Below, piece by piece: positions 32,162-43,100 of a DNA stretch of 64,000 nucleotides; position 1 is the stretch's first letter; each line of letters opens with the position of its first letter. Position numbers and translations under genes: made by a program. The stretch is from the NCBI RefSeq assembly GCF_024346715.1, contig NZ_AP024852.1, positions 2,976,001 to 3,040,000 of the forward strand, read 5' to 3'. This stretch comes from Photobacterium swingsii. GTDB taxonomy: Bacteria > Pseudomonadota > Gammaproteobacteria > Enterobacterales > Vibrionaceae. Under the pieces are notes generated by a model. That model saw nothing but the letters and a program-made list of their open reading frames with translations, did not search any database and had not been told where the DNA came from.

Positions 32162-32330
32162 GTTGGTGCTTACACTGGCCGTTGTACTCTGGTGCTAACT
32201 TAATCGCCTGAAAAGCCACAGTTGCCATGCTTAAGTATGAGCTTATTCATTAGCACCAATACCTTTAGGTAGCGCTATGCACCAACACACTTAAAGTTAG
32301 ACCTTTGCCATATTTCACCAAGGTCTTTCT
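32162..32330 (+). ncRNA. Candidate structured RNA or leader (speculative)
   Basis: Three nested perfect or near-perfect inverted repeats are present: GTTGGTGC (32162) with GCACCAAC (32279), TGGTGCTAA (32190) with TTAGCACCA (32250), and an inner CATGC / GTATG hairpin at 32226-32239. A separate stem AGACCTT / AAGGTCT (32299-32326) is followed by TTCTTC, a weak terminator on the plus strand. A CTGTCAT half-site at 32111 and TGTACT at 32139 could form a plus-strand Pho-type promoter. Expression is not shown. Confidence 0.35.
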
Positions 32331-32407
32331 TCACCATTCTGGACAGATCCTGACTCGCCTCTGATAATGAAGTTATGTGCATTTTTTAATCGAAGAAGGA
32401 TATTCGT

Positions 32408-32923
32408 ATGAAGCATTTAGTGATTACTGTCATTGGCAAAGATCGTCCAGGCTTAGTTGAACAACTTTCCGATGCGGTATACAGCAATCATGGTAACTGG
32501 TTGAGTAGCAGCCTCAGTAAACTTGCAGGCCAATTTGCGGGGATCCTTCATATTGAAGTCGCCTCACAGCATGTTGCGATTTTACGTTCGGCATTATCTC
32601 AAATCGATGCACTTCAGATCCAGATTGTTGAAGAACAAAATGAAACCCATCCAGTCGCACAATTACATCACTGTTGTGTCACTGCGAATGATCGCCCTGG
32701 CATCATCAAAGATGTGACAACTCTGCTGAGTCAACTCGGTGTCAATATCGACAAATTAGCAACTGAAACCCAGAGCGCTCCTAACTGGGGTTACCCTATT
32801 TTCACCGCCCATTTTGATCTAGAGCTACCAGCAACCCTAGAACTCGACACAGTACAACAAGAGTTAGAAAATCTTGCCGATGATCTCACCGTAGACTTTG
32901 ACGAGAACCTCATCGCGAGTTAA
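32408..32923 (+). CDS. GcvR-like protein with two ACT domains
   Basis: The 171-residue cytoplasmic protein consists of two ACT domains. The first begins HLVITVIGKDRPGLVEQLSDAV and the second CCVTANDRPGIIKDVTTLLSQLGVNI. This is the layout of the glycine cleavage repressor GcvR. GcvR acts by binding GcvA, but no gcv genes are near, so the amino-acid ligand and partner here are unknown. AAGGA lies 7 bases before the ATG. It precedes ppk by 38 bp on the same strand and may be cotranscribed with it. Confidence 0.85.
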   Translation: MKHLVITVIGKDRPGLVEQLSDAVYSNHGNWLSSSLSKLAGQFAGILHIEVASQHVAILRSALSQIDALQIQIVEEQNETHPVAQLHHCCVTANDRPGIIKDVTTLLSQLGVNIDKLATETQSAPNWGYPIFTAHFDLELPATLELDTVQQELENLADDLTVDFDENLIAS

Positions 32924-32961
32924 CTCTGACTTAATCGGCAACAGCGAACAATAGGACTTTC

Positions 32962-35082
32962 ATGAGCACTGACACTCTCTATCTTGATAAAGAACTGAGC
33001 TGGCTTTCATTTAACGAGCGCGTATTGCAAGAAGCCGCTGACAAATCAGTTCCACTGATAGAGAGGGTTCGTTTTTTAGGTATTTTCTCAAGCAACACAG
33101 ATGAGTTTTACAAAGTCCGCTTTTCCGACATCAAGCGTCGTATCCTGATCAATCAAGAACAAGGCATTGATGACGGCGCTAAACATCTGCTCAGTAAGAT
33201 TCAAAGCCGTGCACTCAAAATGAATCAAGATTTCGATGCACTTTACAGTGAAATATTGCTAGAAATGGCACGCCGCCATATTTTTTTAGTCAACGATCAG
33301 CAAATTGATGACCACCAAAAACCTTGGCTTCGTCGCTATTTTCGTCACAATATCTTACCGCACATCACGCCGATCTTGATCACGGATGATATTGATTTAC
33401 TGCAATTTTTAAAAGATGAGTACTCTTACCTTACCATTGAAATGCGCCACCATAACCAAACCCGTTATGCGCTGATCGAAATCCCGACCGATCAACTACC
33501 GCGTTTTATTGAATTACCTGAAGCCAAAGGAAAACGTCGAAAAACACTGATGTTGCTCGATAACATTATTCGTTTTTTCCTTGATGATATTTTCTGTGGC
33601 TTATTCGAATACGAAAGCCTCGCAGCCTATTCCATGAAAATGACTCGCGATGCTGAATATGATTTAGGGCAAGAGCTTGAACAAAGCTTACTGGAACAAA
33701 TGTCGGAAGGCTTAAAACAACGCTTAACCGCCATGCCAGTGCGTTTTGTTTACCAACGAGACATGCCGAGCGATATGATCAACGTACTCAGTGATCTGCT
33801 CAAAGTATCGAACTTCGACAGTATTATTCCTGGTGGGCGTTACCATAACTTCAAAGACTTCATTGGCTTTCCAAATGTTGGTCGAAAATACCTAGAAAAC
33901 AAACCACTGCCACAAATAGAAAGCTTCCATTTTGCGCAATCACGCAATAGTTTTGATGCGATAAAAGCACAAGACATTTTGCTGCACTACCCGTACCACA
34001 CCTTCAATCATATGACGGAGTTTGTTCGCCAAGCCTCGTTTGATCCAAAGGTCCGCAGCATCAAAATCAACATTTACCGAGTAGCGAAAAACTCACGGAT
34101 CATCGATTCAATGATCGATGCCGCCAACAACGGTAAACGCGTCACCGTGGTGGTTGAACTGCAAGCGCGCTTTGATGAAGAGGCCAATATTGAATGGGCA
34201 CGCCGCTTACGCGAAGCTGGCGTACACGTTTTATTTGGTGTACCAGGGCTGAAGATCCACTCCAAACTGTGCTTAGTTACGCGTAAAGAAGCTGATCAAT
34301 TCGTGCGTTATGCGCACCTTGGAACAGGCAACTTCCACGAAAAAACTGCGCGTATTTATACCGATTTCTCTTTGTTCACCTGCGATGAAGATATCACCAA
34401 CGAAGTTCGCCAAGTCTTTGCCTATATCGAGAACCCATACCGCCCGATCGAATTTGAACACCTGATCGTATCACCTAAAAACTCACGTGCTCGCCTATAC
34501 GATTTGATTGATCGCGAGATAGCCCACGCCAAACAACAACTACCAGCCAGCATCACTTTAAAGGTCAATAACTTGGTCGATAAAGGGCTCATCAATATGT
34601 TGTATCAAGCCAGCAATGCGGGTGTATCAGTAGATTTAATTGTGCGAGGCATGTGCACCTTAGTACCTGGTATTAAAGGGATCAGTGAAAATATCCGTGC
34701 CATTAGCATTATCGATCGTTTCTTAGAGCACCCAAGGGTGGCCATCTTTGCCAACAATGGCGATCCCGACGTGATCATTTCATCAGCCGATTGGATGACA
34801 CGTAATATCGACAACCGAATTGAGGTCGGTTGCCCAATTTACGATCCCATATTGAAGAAAAAAATCATCGATATTCTCCAAATCCAACTCACTGATACCG
34901 TAAAAGCGCGTATTCTTGATAAAGACATGAGTAATCAATATGTCGCTCGCGGTAACCGACGTAAAGTTCGCTCTCAGATGGCCATTTACGAATACCTGAA
35001 ATACAGCGAACGGCAACTCAAAAAACAAGCAGAAAAAGCGATAATCAAGCATGACAGCACTCAACCACTCGTCACCGCGTGA
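32962..35082 (+). CDS. ppk: Polyphosphate kinase 1
   Basis: PPK1 polymerises the gamma phosphate of ATP into inorganic polyphosphate. The 706-residue protein (E. coli 688) begins with the N-terminal [15 protein letters not shown] domain. It carries the phosphorylated histidine His433 in the GLKIHSKL motif and the second catalytic His452 in [14 protein letters not shown]. The C-terminal phospholipase-D-like domains contain [13 protein letters not shown]. Its last 32 bp overlap the start of ppx, so synthesis and breakdown enzymes are translationally linked. Confidence 0.97.
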   Translation: MSTDTLYLDKELSWLSFNERVLQEAADKSVPLIERVRFLGIFSSNTDEFYKVRFSDIKRRILINQEQGIDDGAKHLLSKIQSRALKMNQDFDALYSEILLEMARRHIFLVNDQQIDDHQKPWLRRYFRHNILPHITPILITDDIDLLQFLKDEYSYLTIEMRHHNQTRYALIEIPTDQLPRFIELPEAKGKRRKTLMLLDNIIRFFLDDIFCGLFEYESLAAYSMKMTRDAEYDLGQELEQSLLEQMSEGLKQRLTAMPVRFVYQRDMPSDMINVLSDLLKVSNFDSIIPGGRYHNFKDFIGFPNVGRKYLENKPLPQIESFHFAQSRNSFDAIKAQDILLHYPYHTFNHMTEFVRQASFDPKVRSIKINIYRVAKNSRIIDSMIDAANNGKRVTVVVELQARFDEEANIEWARRLREAGVHVLFGVPGLKIHSKLCLVTRKEADQFVRYAHLGTGNFHEKTARIYTDFSLFTCDEDITNEVRQVFAYIENPYRPIEFEHLIVSPKNSRARLYDLIDREIAHAKQQLPASITLKVNNLVDKGLINMLYQASNAGVSVDLIVRGMCTLVPGIKGISENIRAISIIDRFLEHPRVAIFANNGDPDVIISSADWMTRNIDNRIEVGCPIYDPILKKKIIDILQIQLTDTVKARILDKDMSNQYVARGNRRKVRSQMAIYEYLKYSERQLKKQAEKAIIKHDSTQPLVTA

Positions 35083-36574
35083 AATTGCCGCCATTGATAT
35101 TGGCTCGAACAGCTTTCACATGGTCGTTGCTCGCATCGTCGGGCAAAGCTTGCAAATCATCAGCCGCCATAAGCTGCGGGTTCACCTCGCCTCGGGGCTT
35201 GATGATCACCTGAACTTAAACCAAGCCGCCATTCAACGTGGCTTAAATTGTTTAGCCATGTTTGCAGAACGGCTACAAGGCTTTGATCCTGAAAATGTCC
35301 GCATTGCTGCCACTTATACCCTACGTCAGGCACGTAATGTCCATATTTTCCTCAAGCGTGCTGAAACCATAATTCCCTACCCAATTGAGATCATTCCTGG
35401 GACCGAGGAAGCCCGTTTAATTTATTTAGGCGTCGCTCATACCCAACCTGATAGCGGTCAGAAGTTAGTCGTTGATATTGGTGGTGGTAGTACCGAATTG
35501 GTCATAGGCGATAACTTCACCCCACAATTGGCCTACAGCAAGCATATGGGGTGCGTCAGCTATAATCAGCATCACTTCAAAAAAGGCAAAATCAGCGCCA
35601 AAAACTTCAATGCTGCACAATTAGCGGCTCAACAAAAAATTGAAAGTATTGCGACCAAATACCAAAAGCGAGGCTGGCAAACGGCCATTGGCTCGTCGGG
35701 CACCATCAAAGCCATTCGAGAAGTCTTGATTGCTAAAGGCCATAGCGATGGCGTGATCACAGCAAAACGCCTGCAATGGATAGAAGATCAATTATTGTCG
35801 TTTAAACATACCGATGATATTGCACTTGAGGGGCTCAGCGAGGATCGGAAACCTGTGTTTGCAGCTGGCGTTGCTATTCTCAGTGGGGTGTTTAAATCAC
35901 TCAATATCGATGAAATGATTTTCTCTGACGGGGCATTGCGCGAAGGCTTGCTGTACGAGATGGAAGAGCGCTTTCGTCACAGCGATATTCGCACTCGCAC
36001 CGCAGAAGCAATGGCGCAACAATACAATGTCGATACCGCCCAAGCGGAGCGGGTGAAGCACACTGCGGAAACCATTTACGACCAAATCGAAGCTCACCCT
36101 GGCTTAGCGAAATCAGAATTACAGCCTCTATTGAGTTGGGGCGCGTTACTTCATGAAGTTGGCCTGAGCATTAGTTACCCCGGCTTTCACCGCCATTCGG
36201 CTTACTTGCTTCGTCACAGTACTATGCCAGGGTTTAACCTTGAGCAGCAAACCGTACTGGCCACCTTGGTTCGCTTTCAGCGTAAGTCACTCAAGCTGGA
36301 AGACATGCCTGTATTGAGTATTTACAAACGTAAGCACCTTTACCCTCTGATCCGTACCCTGCGTCTTGCCGTCGCACTTAACGGTCAGCGAACTGACATC
36401 GCTCTCCCCCAAATAGCCGTCACCTCGAATAAAGAAGCATGGACCCTGACACTTGAAGAAGACTGGGAGCAAGACAACAAGCTGCTGGCTGCCGATTTAC
36501 GCAAGGAGCAAGAGTACTGGCGTAAAGTGGGCTGGGAGCTAAACATCACACCACTCGCTAACGAGGATGATTAG
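35051..36574 (+). CDS. ppx: Exopolyphosphatase
   Basis: Ppx removes terminal phosphates from polyphosphate and in many bacteria also hydrolyses pppGpp. The 507-residue protein has the ASKHA-fold phosphate loops [16 protein letters not shown] at the start and [14 protein letters not shown] near 141. An HD-type C-terminal domain ([22 protein letters not shown]) follows. The ATG at 35051 lies inside ppk and has only a weak ribosome binding site, which fits translational coupling to ppk. Confidence 0.96.
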   Translation: MTALNHSSPREIAAIDIGSNSFHMVVARIVGQSLQIISRHKLRVHLASGLDDHLNLNQAAIQRGLNCLAMFAERLQGFDPENVRIAATYTLRQARNVHIFLKRAETIIPYPIEIIPGTEEARLIYLGVAHTQPDSGQKLVVDIGGGSTELVIGDNFTPQLAYSKHMGCVSYNQHHFKKGKISAKNFNAAQLAAQQKIESIATKYQKRGWQTAIGSSGTIKAIREVLIAKGHSDGVITAKRLQWIEDQLLSFKHTDDIALEGLSEDRKPVFAAGVAILSGVFKSLNIDEMIFSDGALREGLLYEMEERFRHSDIRTRTAEAMAQQYNVDTAQAERVKHTAETIYDQIEAHPGLAKSELQPLLSWGALLHEVGLSISYPGFHRHSAYLLRHSTMPGFNLEQQTVLATLVRFQRKSLKLEDMPVLSIYKRKHLYPLIRTLRLAVALNGQRTDIALPQIAVTSNKEAWTLTLEEDWEQDNKLLAADLRKEQEYWRKVGWELNITPLANEDD

Positions 36575-36625
36575 AGCCAAACTCGCCCAACCCTGCGCAA
36601 CGATACCGATAAACAAAGCAATATC

Positions 36626-36659
36626 GCCCGCTCAGCATACTCCTGAGCGGGCGTTATTT
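36626..36659. terminator. Terminator between ppx and the pstS-like gene
   Basis: GCCCGCTCAG and CTGAGCGGGC form a 10-bp stem with a 7-base loop. GTTATTTATT follows on the plus strand. It lies between two convergent genes and probably ends ppk-ppx transcription. Confidence 0.8.
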
Positions 36660-36672
36660 ATTCGAAGGCTTG

Positions 36673-37749
36673 TTAATGAGCGTTAACAAGCCCCAAGCGT
36701 GCGAGATCCTCAAGTACCACATGAGCGGGAACCGGAATATAACCGTCTTTCTCTACCACTTGCTGCCCTTGCTGCGACAAGATAAAACGGAAGAATTCCG
36801 CTTCCATTGGTGCTAAAGGCTGAGTCGGATGCTTATTCACATAAATATATAAATAGCGCGCAAGCGGGTAAGCTCCCGAGACTGAATTAGCGACTGTCGC
36901 TTCGACATAATCGGTACCCTCTCGCGCAACTGGGATAGCCCGGATCCCTGTGGTTTGATAACCAATCCCCGAATAGCCAATCGCATTTAACGAGGTGGAC
37001 ACGGACTGCACCACAGATGCCGAGCCCGGCTGCTCATTCACGTTATTGCGAAAATCACCGTGGCACAAGGCGCGCTTTTTGAAATAACCATAGGTACCCG
37101 ACACCGAGTTACGACCAAACAATTGCAGGGGCCTATCCGCCCAGCGGCCTGTTAGCCCTAGCTGTGACCAACGCTCTATGGGCTGAGTCGCCCCGCAACG
37201 TAGGGTTCTTGAATACACGGCGTCTAACTGCTCAAAATTGATCCCTTGGAGGGGATTATCTTCATGGACAAACACCGCCAGTGCATCAATGGCCACGCGG
37301 ATGGAGGTCGGCTTATAGCCATATTCCTGCTCAAAAGCTTCCACTTCACGTGCTTTCATCATCCGACTCATTGGCCCTAGCTGCGCCGTCGCTTCCGTTA
37401 ATGCGGTCGGCGCAGTGGATGAACCTGCCGCCTGTACTTGGATATTCACATTAGGATAAAGACGCTTATATTCTTCGGTCCAGTAGGTCATGAGGTTGGC
37501 AAGCGTGTCAGATCCCACAGACGATAAGTTGCCCGAGATCCCTGTCACGCGCTGATAACGAGGCAGTTGTTGCAGCCTCGCGACTTGTTCTGGAGACAAA
37601 CTCGACGGTGTTTTTTGAGCCTGAGATTGGGTAGATACAGATAAGGTTTGATCCACAGTCGATGCGTATGCATTCAGCACCATGCTGCAACATGCAATCA
37701 CACCTGTGCGTGTTATCAGCTTCGCAAGCCTGTTAGCATTAGCTTTCAT
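36673..37749 (-). CDS. pstS: PstS-like phosphate-binding protein
   Basis: This periplasmic protein belongs to the PstS family, which captures phosphate for the PstCAB importer. The 358-residue product has a signal peptide (about 1-29, ending near NAYAS), a low-complexity linker, then the binding-domain motifs [17 protein letters not shown] and [14 protein letters not shown] with phosphate-contacting Ser/Thr residues. [18 protein letters not shown] follows further on. GGAG precedes the ATG. It lies apart from pstCAB and downstream of phoB-phoR on the same strand. Another pstS elsewhere in the genome cannot be excluded. Confidence 0.88.
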   Translation of the reverse strand: MKANANRLAKLITRTGVIACCSMVLNAYASTVDQTLSVSTQSQAQKTPSSLSPEQVARLQQLPRYQRVTGISGNLSSVGSDTLANLMTYWTEEYKRLYPNVNIQVQAAGSSTAPTALTEATAQLGPMSRMMKAREVEAFEQEYGYKPTSIRVAIDALAVFVHEDNPLQGINFEQLDAVYSRTLRCGATQPIERWSQLGLTGRWADRPLQLFGRNSVSGTYGYFKKRALCHGDFRNNVNEQPGSASVVQSVSTSLNAIGYSGIGYQTTGIRAIPVAREGTDYVEATVANSVSGAYPLARYLYIYVNKHPTQPLAPMEAEFFRFILSQQGQQVVEKDGYIPVPAHVVLEDLARLGLVNAH

Positions 37750-37780
37750 TTCTCAGCTCCAACCTCTCCAATGAAACGAC

Positions 37781-37805
37781 AAAAGCGATCACAGGGTGAT
37801 CGCTC
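37781..37805 (-). terminator. Hairpin between phoR and the pstS-like gene
   Basis: On the minus strand AGCGATCAC and GTGATCGCT form a 9-bp stem with a 3-base loop, followed by TTT. It lies between two genes read in the same direction, so it acts either as the phoBR terminator or as an attenuator in front of pstS. Confidence 0.65.
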
Positions 37806-37870
37806 TATAATTACGACAAATTTTAAGACTTAATTTCTCGTACCTAATGTTTAATACCTAGGTTTAATAG

Positions 37871-39181
37871 CTATGCCGCCTGTGAAGCCAATCGGCTTGG
37901 TAGGGTAAAGGCGAAGGTCGAGCCCTCTCCCACTTCACTGGTGATCTCTAACTGCGAATCATGGTGACTCAAGGCATGTTTAACAATCGCTAACCCTAAA
38001 CCACTGCCACCAGTTTCACGAGAACGCGCTTTGTCTACGCGATAAAAACGCTCGGTCAAACGGTGAATATGCTGTAGCTCAATACCATCACCGCTATCCG
38101 TCACCTCTAGACGAGGCCCTTCTGACGATTGATACCAGCGTACGGTAATCGCTGCATCATTCGGGGTGTGTTTAACGGCATTATAAACCAAGTTTGAAAT
38201 CGCACTGCGCAGCTGATCATCATCGCCAAAGACATGCAGCTTATTATCCACATCAAAGGTGAAATGATGGCCTCGATCACCACTTAGTGATACCGCTTCT
38301 TTTTCTAAAATTTCCAACATCGCAGGGACATTAACCACTTCTTCAAGTTCAATGTTCGGCGCAGCTTCAATTTTAGATAAGGTGAGCAGCTGCTCCACCA
38401 GCGAGTTCATTCGAACCAATTGCTCTGTCATGACCCCATGCGCTTTCCCCCACATCGGGCCTGCTAGCATCTCTGGGTCTTTCGACATCTCAAGATAGCC
38501 TTGTAGCACTGTCATAGGGGTACGTAATTCATGAGATACGTTCGCGAAAAAGTTACGGCGCATACCTTCAAGCTGCTTCACCTGAGACACATCACGTACC
38601 ACCATCAGGTATTCACCTTCGGTGTAACGCATAATACGCAATTCTAAGGTTCGGTCGTAATTAAAAGGCGCGGTAATTTCGAGCGGTTGTTCAAATTCTT
38701 GTTTAGCAAGATAACGAACAAAATCAGGGCTACGCAGCAAGTTACTGATTGGCTGCCCCGCATCATCAGGCCAACGAAAACCGAGTAAATGTTGGGCGAG
38801 TTTATTGCACCACACTATATTGCCTTCGCTACGAAACACCACCACGGCATCAGGTAGGGATTCAGCACCATTACGGAAACGGCGAATAATAGTGGCTAAC
38901 TCTTTACGGCGGCGACGATTACGTTGCTGCAGACGGTAGATACCATTGAACAAGGGTTCCCAACTGCCAGAGCCAGAAGGGGGGGTCAAGCTACGCTCTT
39001 TCCATAGCCAGTTCGACATTTTTAATTGATGATGAAAATGCCATAGCAACTGTAGCCATGTACCAACAAGCAGAAACCATGACATAGAAATTGACTCAAA
39101 AATTAGCCCGAGTACCACCCAAGGCAAATACATGAGCAACAATTCCCACACCATTTTTTTCCACGACAAGCGTTCAACCAT
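37871..39181 (-). CDS. phoR: PhoR, phosphate-sensing histidine kinase
   Basis: PhoR phosphorylates PhoB when the Pst system signals phosphate limitation. The 436-residue protein starts [16 protein letters not shown] and has two N-terminal transmembrane helices. A PAS domain follows (about 95-200, [18 protein letters not shown]), then the phosphorylated His in [16 protein letters not shown], an N box ([19 protein letters not shown]) and a glycine-rich ATP lid ([17 protein letters not shown]). I chose the ATG at 39181 behind GAGG; an upstream in-frame start adds 7 residues. Confidence 0.96.
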   Translation of the reverse strand: MVERLSWKKMVWELLLMYLPWVVLGLIFESISMSWFLLVGTWLQLLWHFHHQLKMSNWLWKERSLTPPSGSGSWEPLFNGIYRLQQRNRRRRKELATIIRRFRNGAESLPDAVVVFRSEGNIVWCNKLAQHLLGFRWPDDAGQPISNLLRSPDFVRYLAKQEFEQPLEITAPFNYDRTLELRIMRYTEGEYLMVVRDVSQVKQLEGMRRNFFANVSHELRTPMTVLQGYLEMSKDPEMLAGPMWGKAHGVMTEQLVRMNSLVEQLLTLSKIEAAPNIELEEVVNVPAMLEILEKEAVSLSGDRGHHFTFDVDNKLHVFGDDDQLRSAISNLVYNAVKHTPNDAAITVRWYQSSEGPRLEVTDSGDGIELQHIHRLTERFYRVDKARSRETGGSGLGLAIVKHALSHHDSQLEITSEVGEGSTFAFTLPSRLASQAA

Positions 39182-39261
39182 GTTTACCTCAACACCGCGC
39201 ATCGAGATAAATACTGAACCCTATCTACCCTTTGCGGCTATTTACTCTTCGTGATTATTGA

Positions 39262-39951
39262 CTAAAGGCGCGTCGAAAAACGGTAACCAGCACCACGTAC
39301 TGTCTGTACCATTTTATCGTGACCATCAGGTTCTAACGCTTTACGTAAGCGACGAATATGCACATCTACCGTGCGGTCTTCTACGTATACATTGGTACCC
39401 CATACATTATTCAGCAACTGCTCGCGGCTATAAACACGCTCTTGGTGCGTCATAAAGAAATGCAGCATTTTAAATTCAGTTGGGCCCATGTCTAACGGTG
39501 CTTCATTCGACGTCACACGGTGAGAGACAGGATCCAATTTCAAGCCATGGACATCAATCACGTCATCCAAAGACGTTGGCGATACACGGCGCATCACAGC
39601 TTTTAAACGTGCCATCAGCTCTTTCGGTGAGAAAGGCTTAGTGATGTAGTCGTCGGCACCGACTTCTAACCCACGGACTTTATCTTCTTCTTCACCACGG
39701 GCAGTTAACATAACAACCGGGATCTGGCGCGTCATTTCATCACGCTTGAGGTGCTTGATGAGGTTGATGCCCGAACCACCCGGTAACATCCAATCGAGCA
39801 GAATAAGTTCAGGGTACGGTTCACAAATTTTTTCAAGCGCGCTGTCATAGTCTTCAGCTTCAATAGCTTGATAACCTTTTTGCTCAAGTACAAAGCACAG
39901 CATTTCGCGGATGGGTGCTTCGTCTTCTACAACAAGAATCCGTCTTACCAT
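39262..39951 (-). CDS. phoB: PhoB, phosphate regulon response regulator
   Basis: PhoB activates genes with Pho boxes when phosphorylated by PhoR. The 229-residue protein has a receiver domain with acidic residues VVEDE, the phosphorylated Asp in [13 protein letters not shown], and the conserved Lys in [13 protein letters not shown]. An OmpR-type winged helix ([17 protein letters not shown]) follows. AGGTAA lies before the ATG. It precedes phoR by 80 bp and has its own Pho box. Confidence 0.97.
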   Translation of the reverse strand: MVRRILVVEDEAPIREMLCFVLEQKGYQAIEAEDYDSALEKICEPYPELILLDWMLPGGSGINLIKHLKRDEMTRQIPVVMLTARGEEEDKVRGLEVGADDYITKPFSPKELMARLKAVMRRVSPTSLDDVIDVHGLKLDPVSHRVTSNEAPLDMGPTEFKMLHFFMTHQERVYSREQLLNNVWGTNVYVEDRTVDVHIRRLRKALEPDGHDKMVQTVRGAGYRFSTRL

Positions 39952-40008
39952 AGTGATCTATTACCTAATTGTCGTTTGCTGTCGTCGGCGTCATTATCAG
40001 GGTTAATT

Positions 40009-40026
40009 ATGACACTTTTGTGACCT
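40009..40026 (-). promoter_or_regulatory. Pho box upstream of phoB
   Basis: On the minus strand AGGTCAC-AAAA-GTGTCAT gives two PhoB half-sites at 11-bp spacing, 58 bp before the phoB start. It predicts autoactivation of phoBR. Confidence 0.75.
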
Positions 40027-40158
40027 ACTGTAATAAAAGTCATCGTCACGATGAAAGCTTTGCTTAGCCTCTCAATAATAATTGTATGATGTAAGCAACA
40101 CCAACAAGCCTGCTAGTGCTACTTTACAAATCAATCAATTAGAGACAATAAATCGCAA

Positions 40159-43100
40159 CTATCCTCGAATTGCAATCTGACTGCGACCGCCGCCCATGGC
40201 TTCCACCGCCACTTGCACACCGATACGTTCCACCAAGGTGCCGACGTGAGAAATCACGCCAATCTGACGGCCATCAGCTTGCAGCGCATCCAAACAAGCC
40301 AGTGCCATTTCAAGGCTATCAGGGTCGAGCGTACCAAAGCCTTCATCAATAAAGAGTGAACCAAGCTGACGAGTATCAGCTGCCAGTGAAGCCAGTGCTA
40401 ATGCTAGGGCTAATGAGACCAAGAAACTTTCGCCACCAGATAAGGATTCAACACTGCGGACTTCATCCCCCATATCGTGGTCGATCACTTGCAATGCCAG
40501 CGGGCTATTGGGTACTGGTTGCAACGCATAGCGTGGCGCTAAGTCGTGCAAATGTTCATTTGCCAATACCACCAGCTGCTGCAAAGTTAACCCTTGTGCC
40601 AAGGTGCGGAACTTATTGCCGGTCGCCGAGCCTATTAGCTCATTCATCTGTAGCCACAGCTCGGCTTGTTCTTGCTGAGTGATCAACTTCTGTTTGAGGT
40701 TACCCACTTGCAGCTCGGCTTTGTCAGCATGCTCTATTTGCTGACGAAGCTGAAACACCTGCTCTTCTTGCGCTGATTTCTCGTTTTCCCACTCAGCGAG
40801 TTGCTCGCCTTGCTGAGCAAGATCATCGGCAAACTCATGCTCGCTAAACCAAGCTTTCGCGGCCAGTAGCACAGGTTGGTGCTCAACCAAGGCTTGTTCA
40901 CGTTCGACCAATAACGTTTGCGCAGCCGAAACGGCTTGTTCAATGGCTTTTAGAGCAAGGCGCTCTTGGCTTAGCCATTGCTCATCTTTATTCAATAATC
41001 CAATCAACTGGGCTTCATCAACCACCAGCTTTTCTAACCATTGCTGCCATGTGGCTTGATGATGTTGATGCTCTTTATCTGCATCCAGCTGTTGCTGTTT
41101 GATATTCACCACATGAGTATTAGCAGCGGTTAACGCGTCTTGTACTTGGCGCAACTGCGCTTCAGCACCTGCTAATTTGGCTTGGTTTTGCGCTAGCGAG
41201 AGCTTATGACTTTCTTCCAAGCTCGTAATAGCTTGTTCACCAATCAGCGCACAACGTTGTTGCCATAACTGCGCTATAGTTTGATTGCCCTGCTCTAGCA
41301 CAGTTTCAATATGTTGCTGCTCATCCTGCACTTGTTTCAATGCCAATGCTTGAGTCGCAAGCACAGGGGCGAGTTCATTTAATTGTTTCTCTGCCTGTTC
41401 CTGTGCCAGCACCTGTTGATGATAATGATCCACAGCCTGTTGTAACTGCTCAAGGTACTGAGTTTCGCCGTACTGACGCAGTTGTTGTAGCCATTCATCA
41501 CTGCCAAAAACATGGTTTAACGCACTATCACGGGCGTGTAAAATCTCTTGCTGTACAGCACTTTGCTGTTGCAGTGAATTCAAACGTTCTTGCCACTGAG
41601 TCGTACGCTGGTTGTGCTGACTTAGGGTGTCTTTTAATGCGCTTTCTTGCTGCTGAATGTTTTGCAATATTTGCTGCTGCTGACGCACCCCATTCATTTG
41701 ACTTTGACGCTGCGCTACACCTTGCTGTAGCACTTGATACGCTTCAAGTAAGGCTTCCTGCTGCTGTTGCCAAACACTTTGTTGTTCGATCAGTACCGCA
41801 CGATTTGGGCGGTCCTCACTCAAGACATCAAGCTGCTGCAAAGCAAATACCGCAGCATCCGCTTTCAGTGTTTGTAGCAGGGTGTCATGCTTAGCAAGCG
41901 GTGCAGTGCACAAAGGTTGCAGGCGTTTTAGCTCCTGGCCTAACTCGCTAATGCGTTGCTGAATTTTCGGTTGCTGTAGTTGCAATGCATGGGCTTCGCT
42001 TTCCAGCTGTTGTAACTGCTGCTGCAAAGCGGCAACATTTTGTGTTTGCACGGTGAGCACACTGTCCACCAGAGGTTCATCACTGGCATACGGGTGATCG
42101 TGCGACCCACACAAGGGGCAGGCCTCATCAGGTTGTAGCTGAGCGCGGTAATCATTCAAACTCAAAACGGCGCGGCTTTGCTGCAAAATGCTATCAGCTT
42201 CTTGATGACGGAGCTTCAAGCCTACAATATCAGGCTGGAGTAACGTCAAGCGTTGCTCTGCACTCTGCAGTTCATGGCATTGCTGCTGGTATTCATCAAA
42301 ACGCGTTTCAATTTGTGCCAGATAACCTTCACTTTCTCTCAGCGCTGCCATCCCGCTGCGCACATCATCGAGTGCTTGCTGATGGTGCTGTAATTGCTGC
42401 TGATCGGCCGCTTGTTCAGCAGCTAGCTTATCAAAATCAAGCCCCGCTAATTGGCTTTCACTTTGCTGGCGCTGCACTTGAAGATCCGTTAATTGCTGAT
42501 CAAGTGCCACTTGCTGGGCTTGATGATCTAACTGATCTTTTTCGATCTGCTGTTTGTCTTTACTCAAACTACTCAACTGACGGTGCGCTGCCAAATATTG
42601 GCTTAAACTGCTCTGCACCGCATCGTATTGCGCCGATACCTGCTTAATGATCTGTTGTTGCTCAAAGAAAATCGCCAACTGTTGCTGACGTTGCTGCAAT
42701 TCTTGCTGCTGGTGCTGATTGGCAGCCAACAATTGCTGCTGCTCCGCCGCTTGACTAGCAAGTTGCTGTTGCTCTTTTTGTTGCTGTGCTAGTTGCTGGC
42801 GGTGTGTCTCTAACTGCTGATCAAAACGTGCCGCTTCTTTTAATTTCGGCTCAAGTTGCAACCAAGCTTGTTCAACATCCGCTAGCGCTTTCTTGGCTTG
42901 CTCAACCGTTGCCAGCACAGTATCTGCATGACCTTGTTGCTCACTCACACTCAGCTCAGCCTTAGTCAAAGCTGAAACCAAGGTGGTAATACGCTGTTGT
43001 ACTTGTTGCAGTAAGACATAGTCACCGCGAGCGGGCTGGGCTTTTTCAATCTGTTCGAGTTGCTGATAACGCGGCTTGGCTGCCTCTTGTTGTTCTGTTG

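Larger units (their letters stand above)
32024..32407. other. 384-bp divergent intergenic region, pstC to the GcvR-like gene
   Basis: It holds the Pho box for pstCAB-phoU (32071-32088), a nested set of inverted repeats (32162-32286) and a weak terminator-like hairpin (32299-32330). The ribosome binding site AAGGA of the GcvR-like gene follows at the right end. No protein-coding ORF is convincing. Confidence 0.6.

Noticed and set aside
32227..32253. An 8-codon ORF (MLKYELIH) in the pstC-GcvR-like gap
   Set aside because: It has no ribosome binding site and lies inside the inverted-repeat structure.
32024..32407. A glycine riboswitch in front of the GcvR-like gene
   Set aside because: The stems present are long-range inverted repeats and I do not see the tandem glycine aptamer core, so the GcvR resemblance alone does not justify the call.
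41340..41894. A 184-codon plus-strand ORF inside sbcC
   Set aside because: It is a product of the Gln-rich codons of sbcC read on the other strand, and no domain or ribosome binding site supports it.
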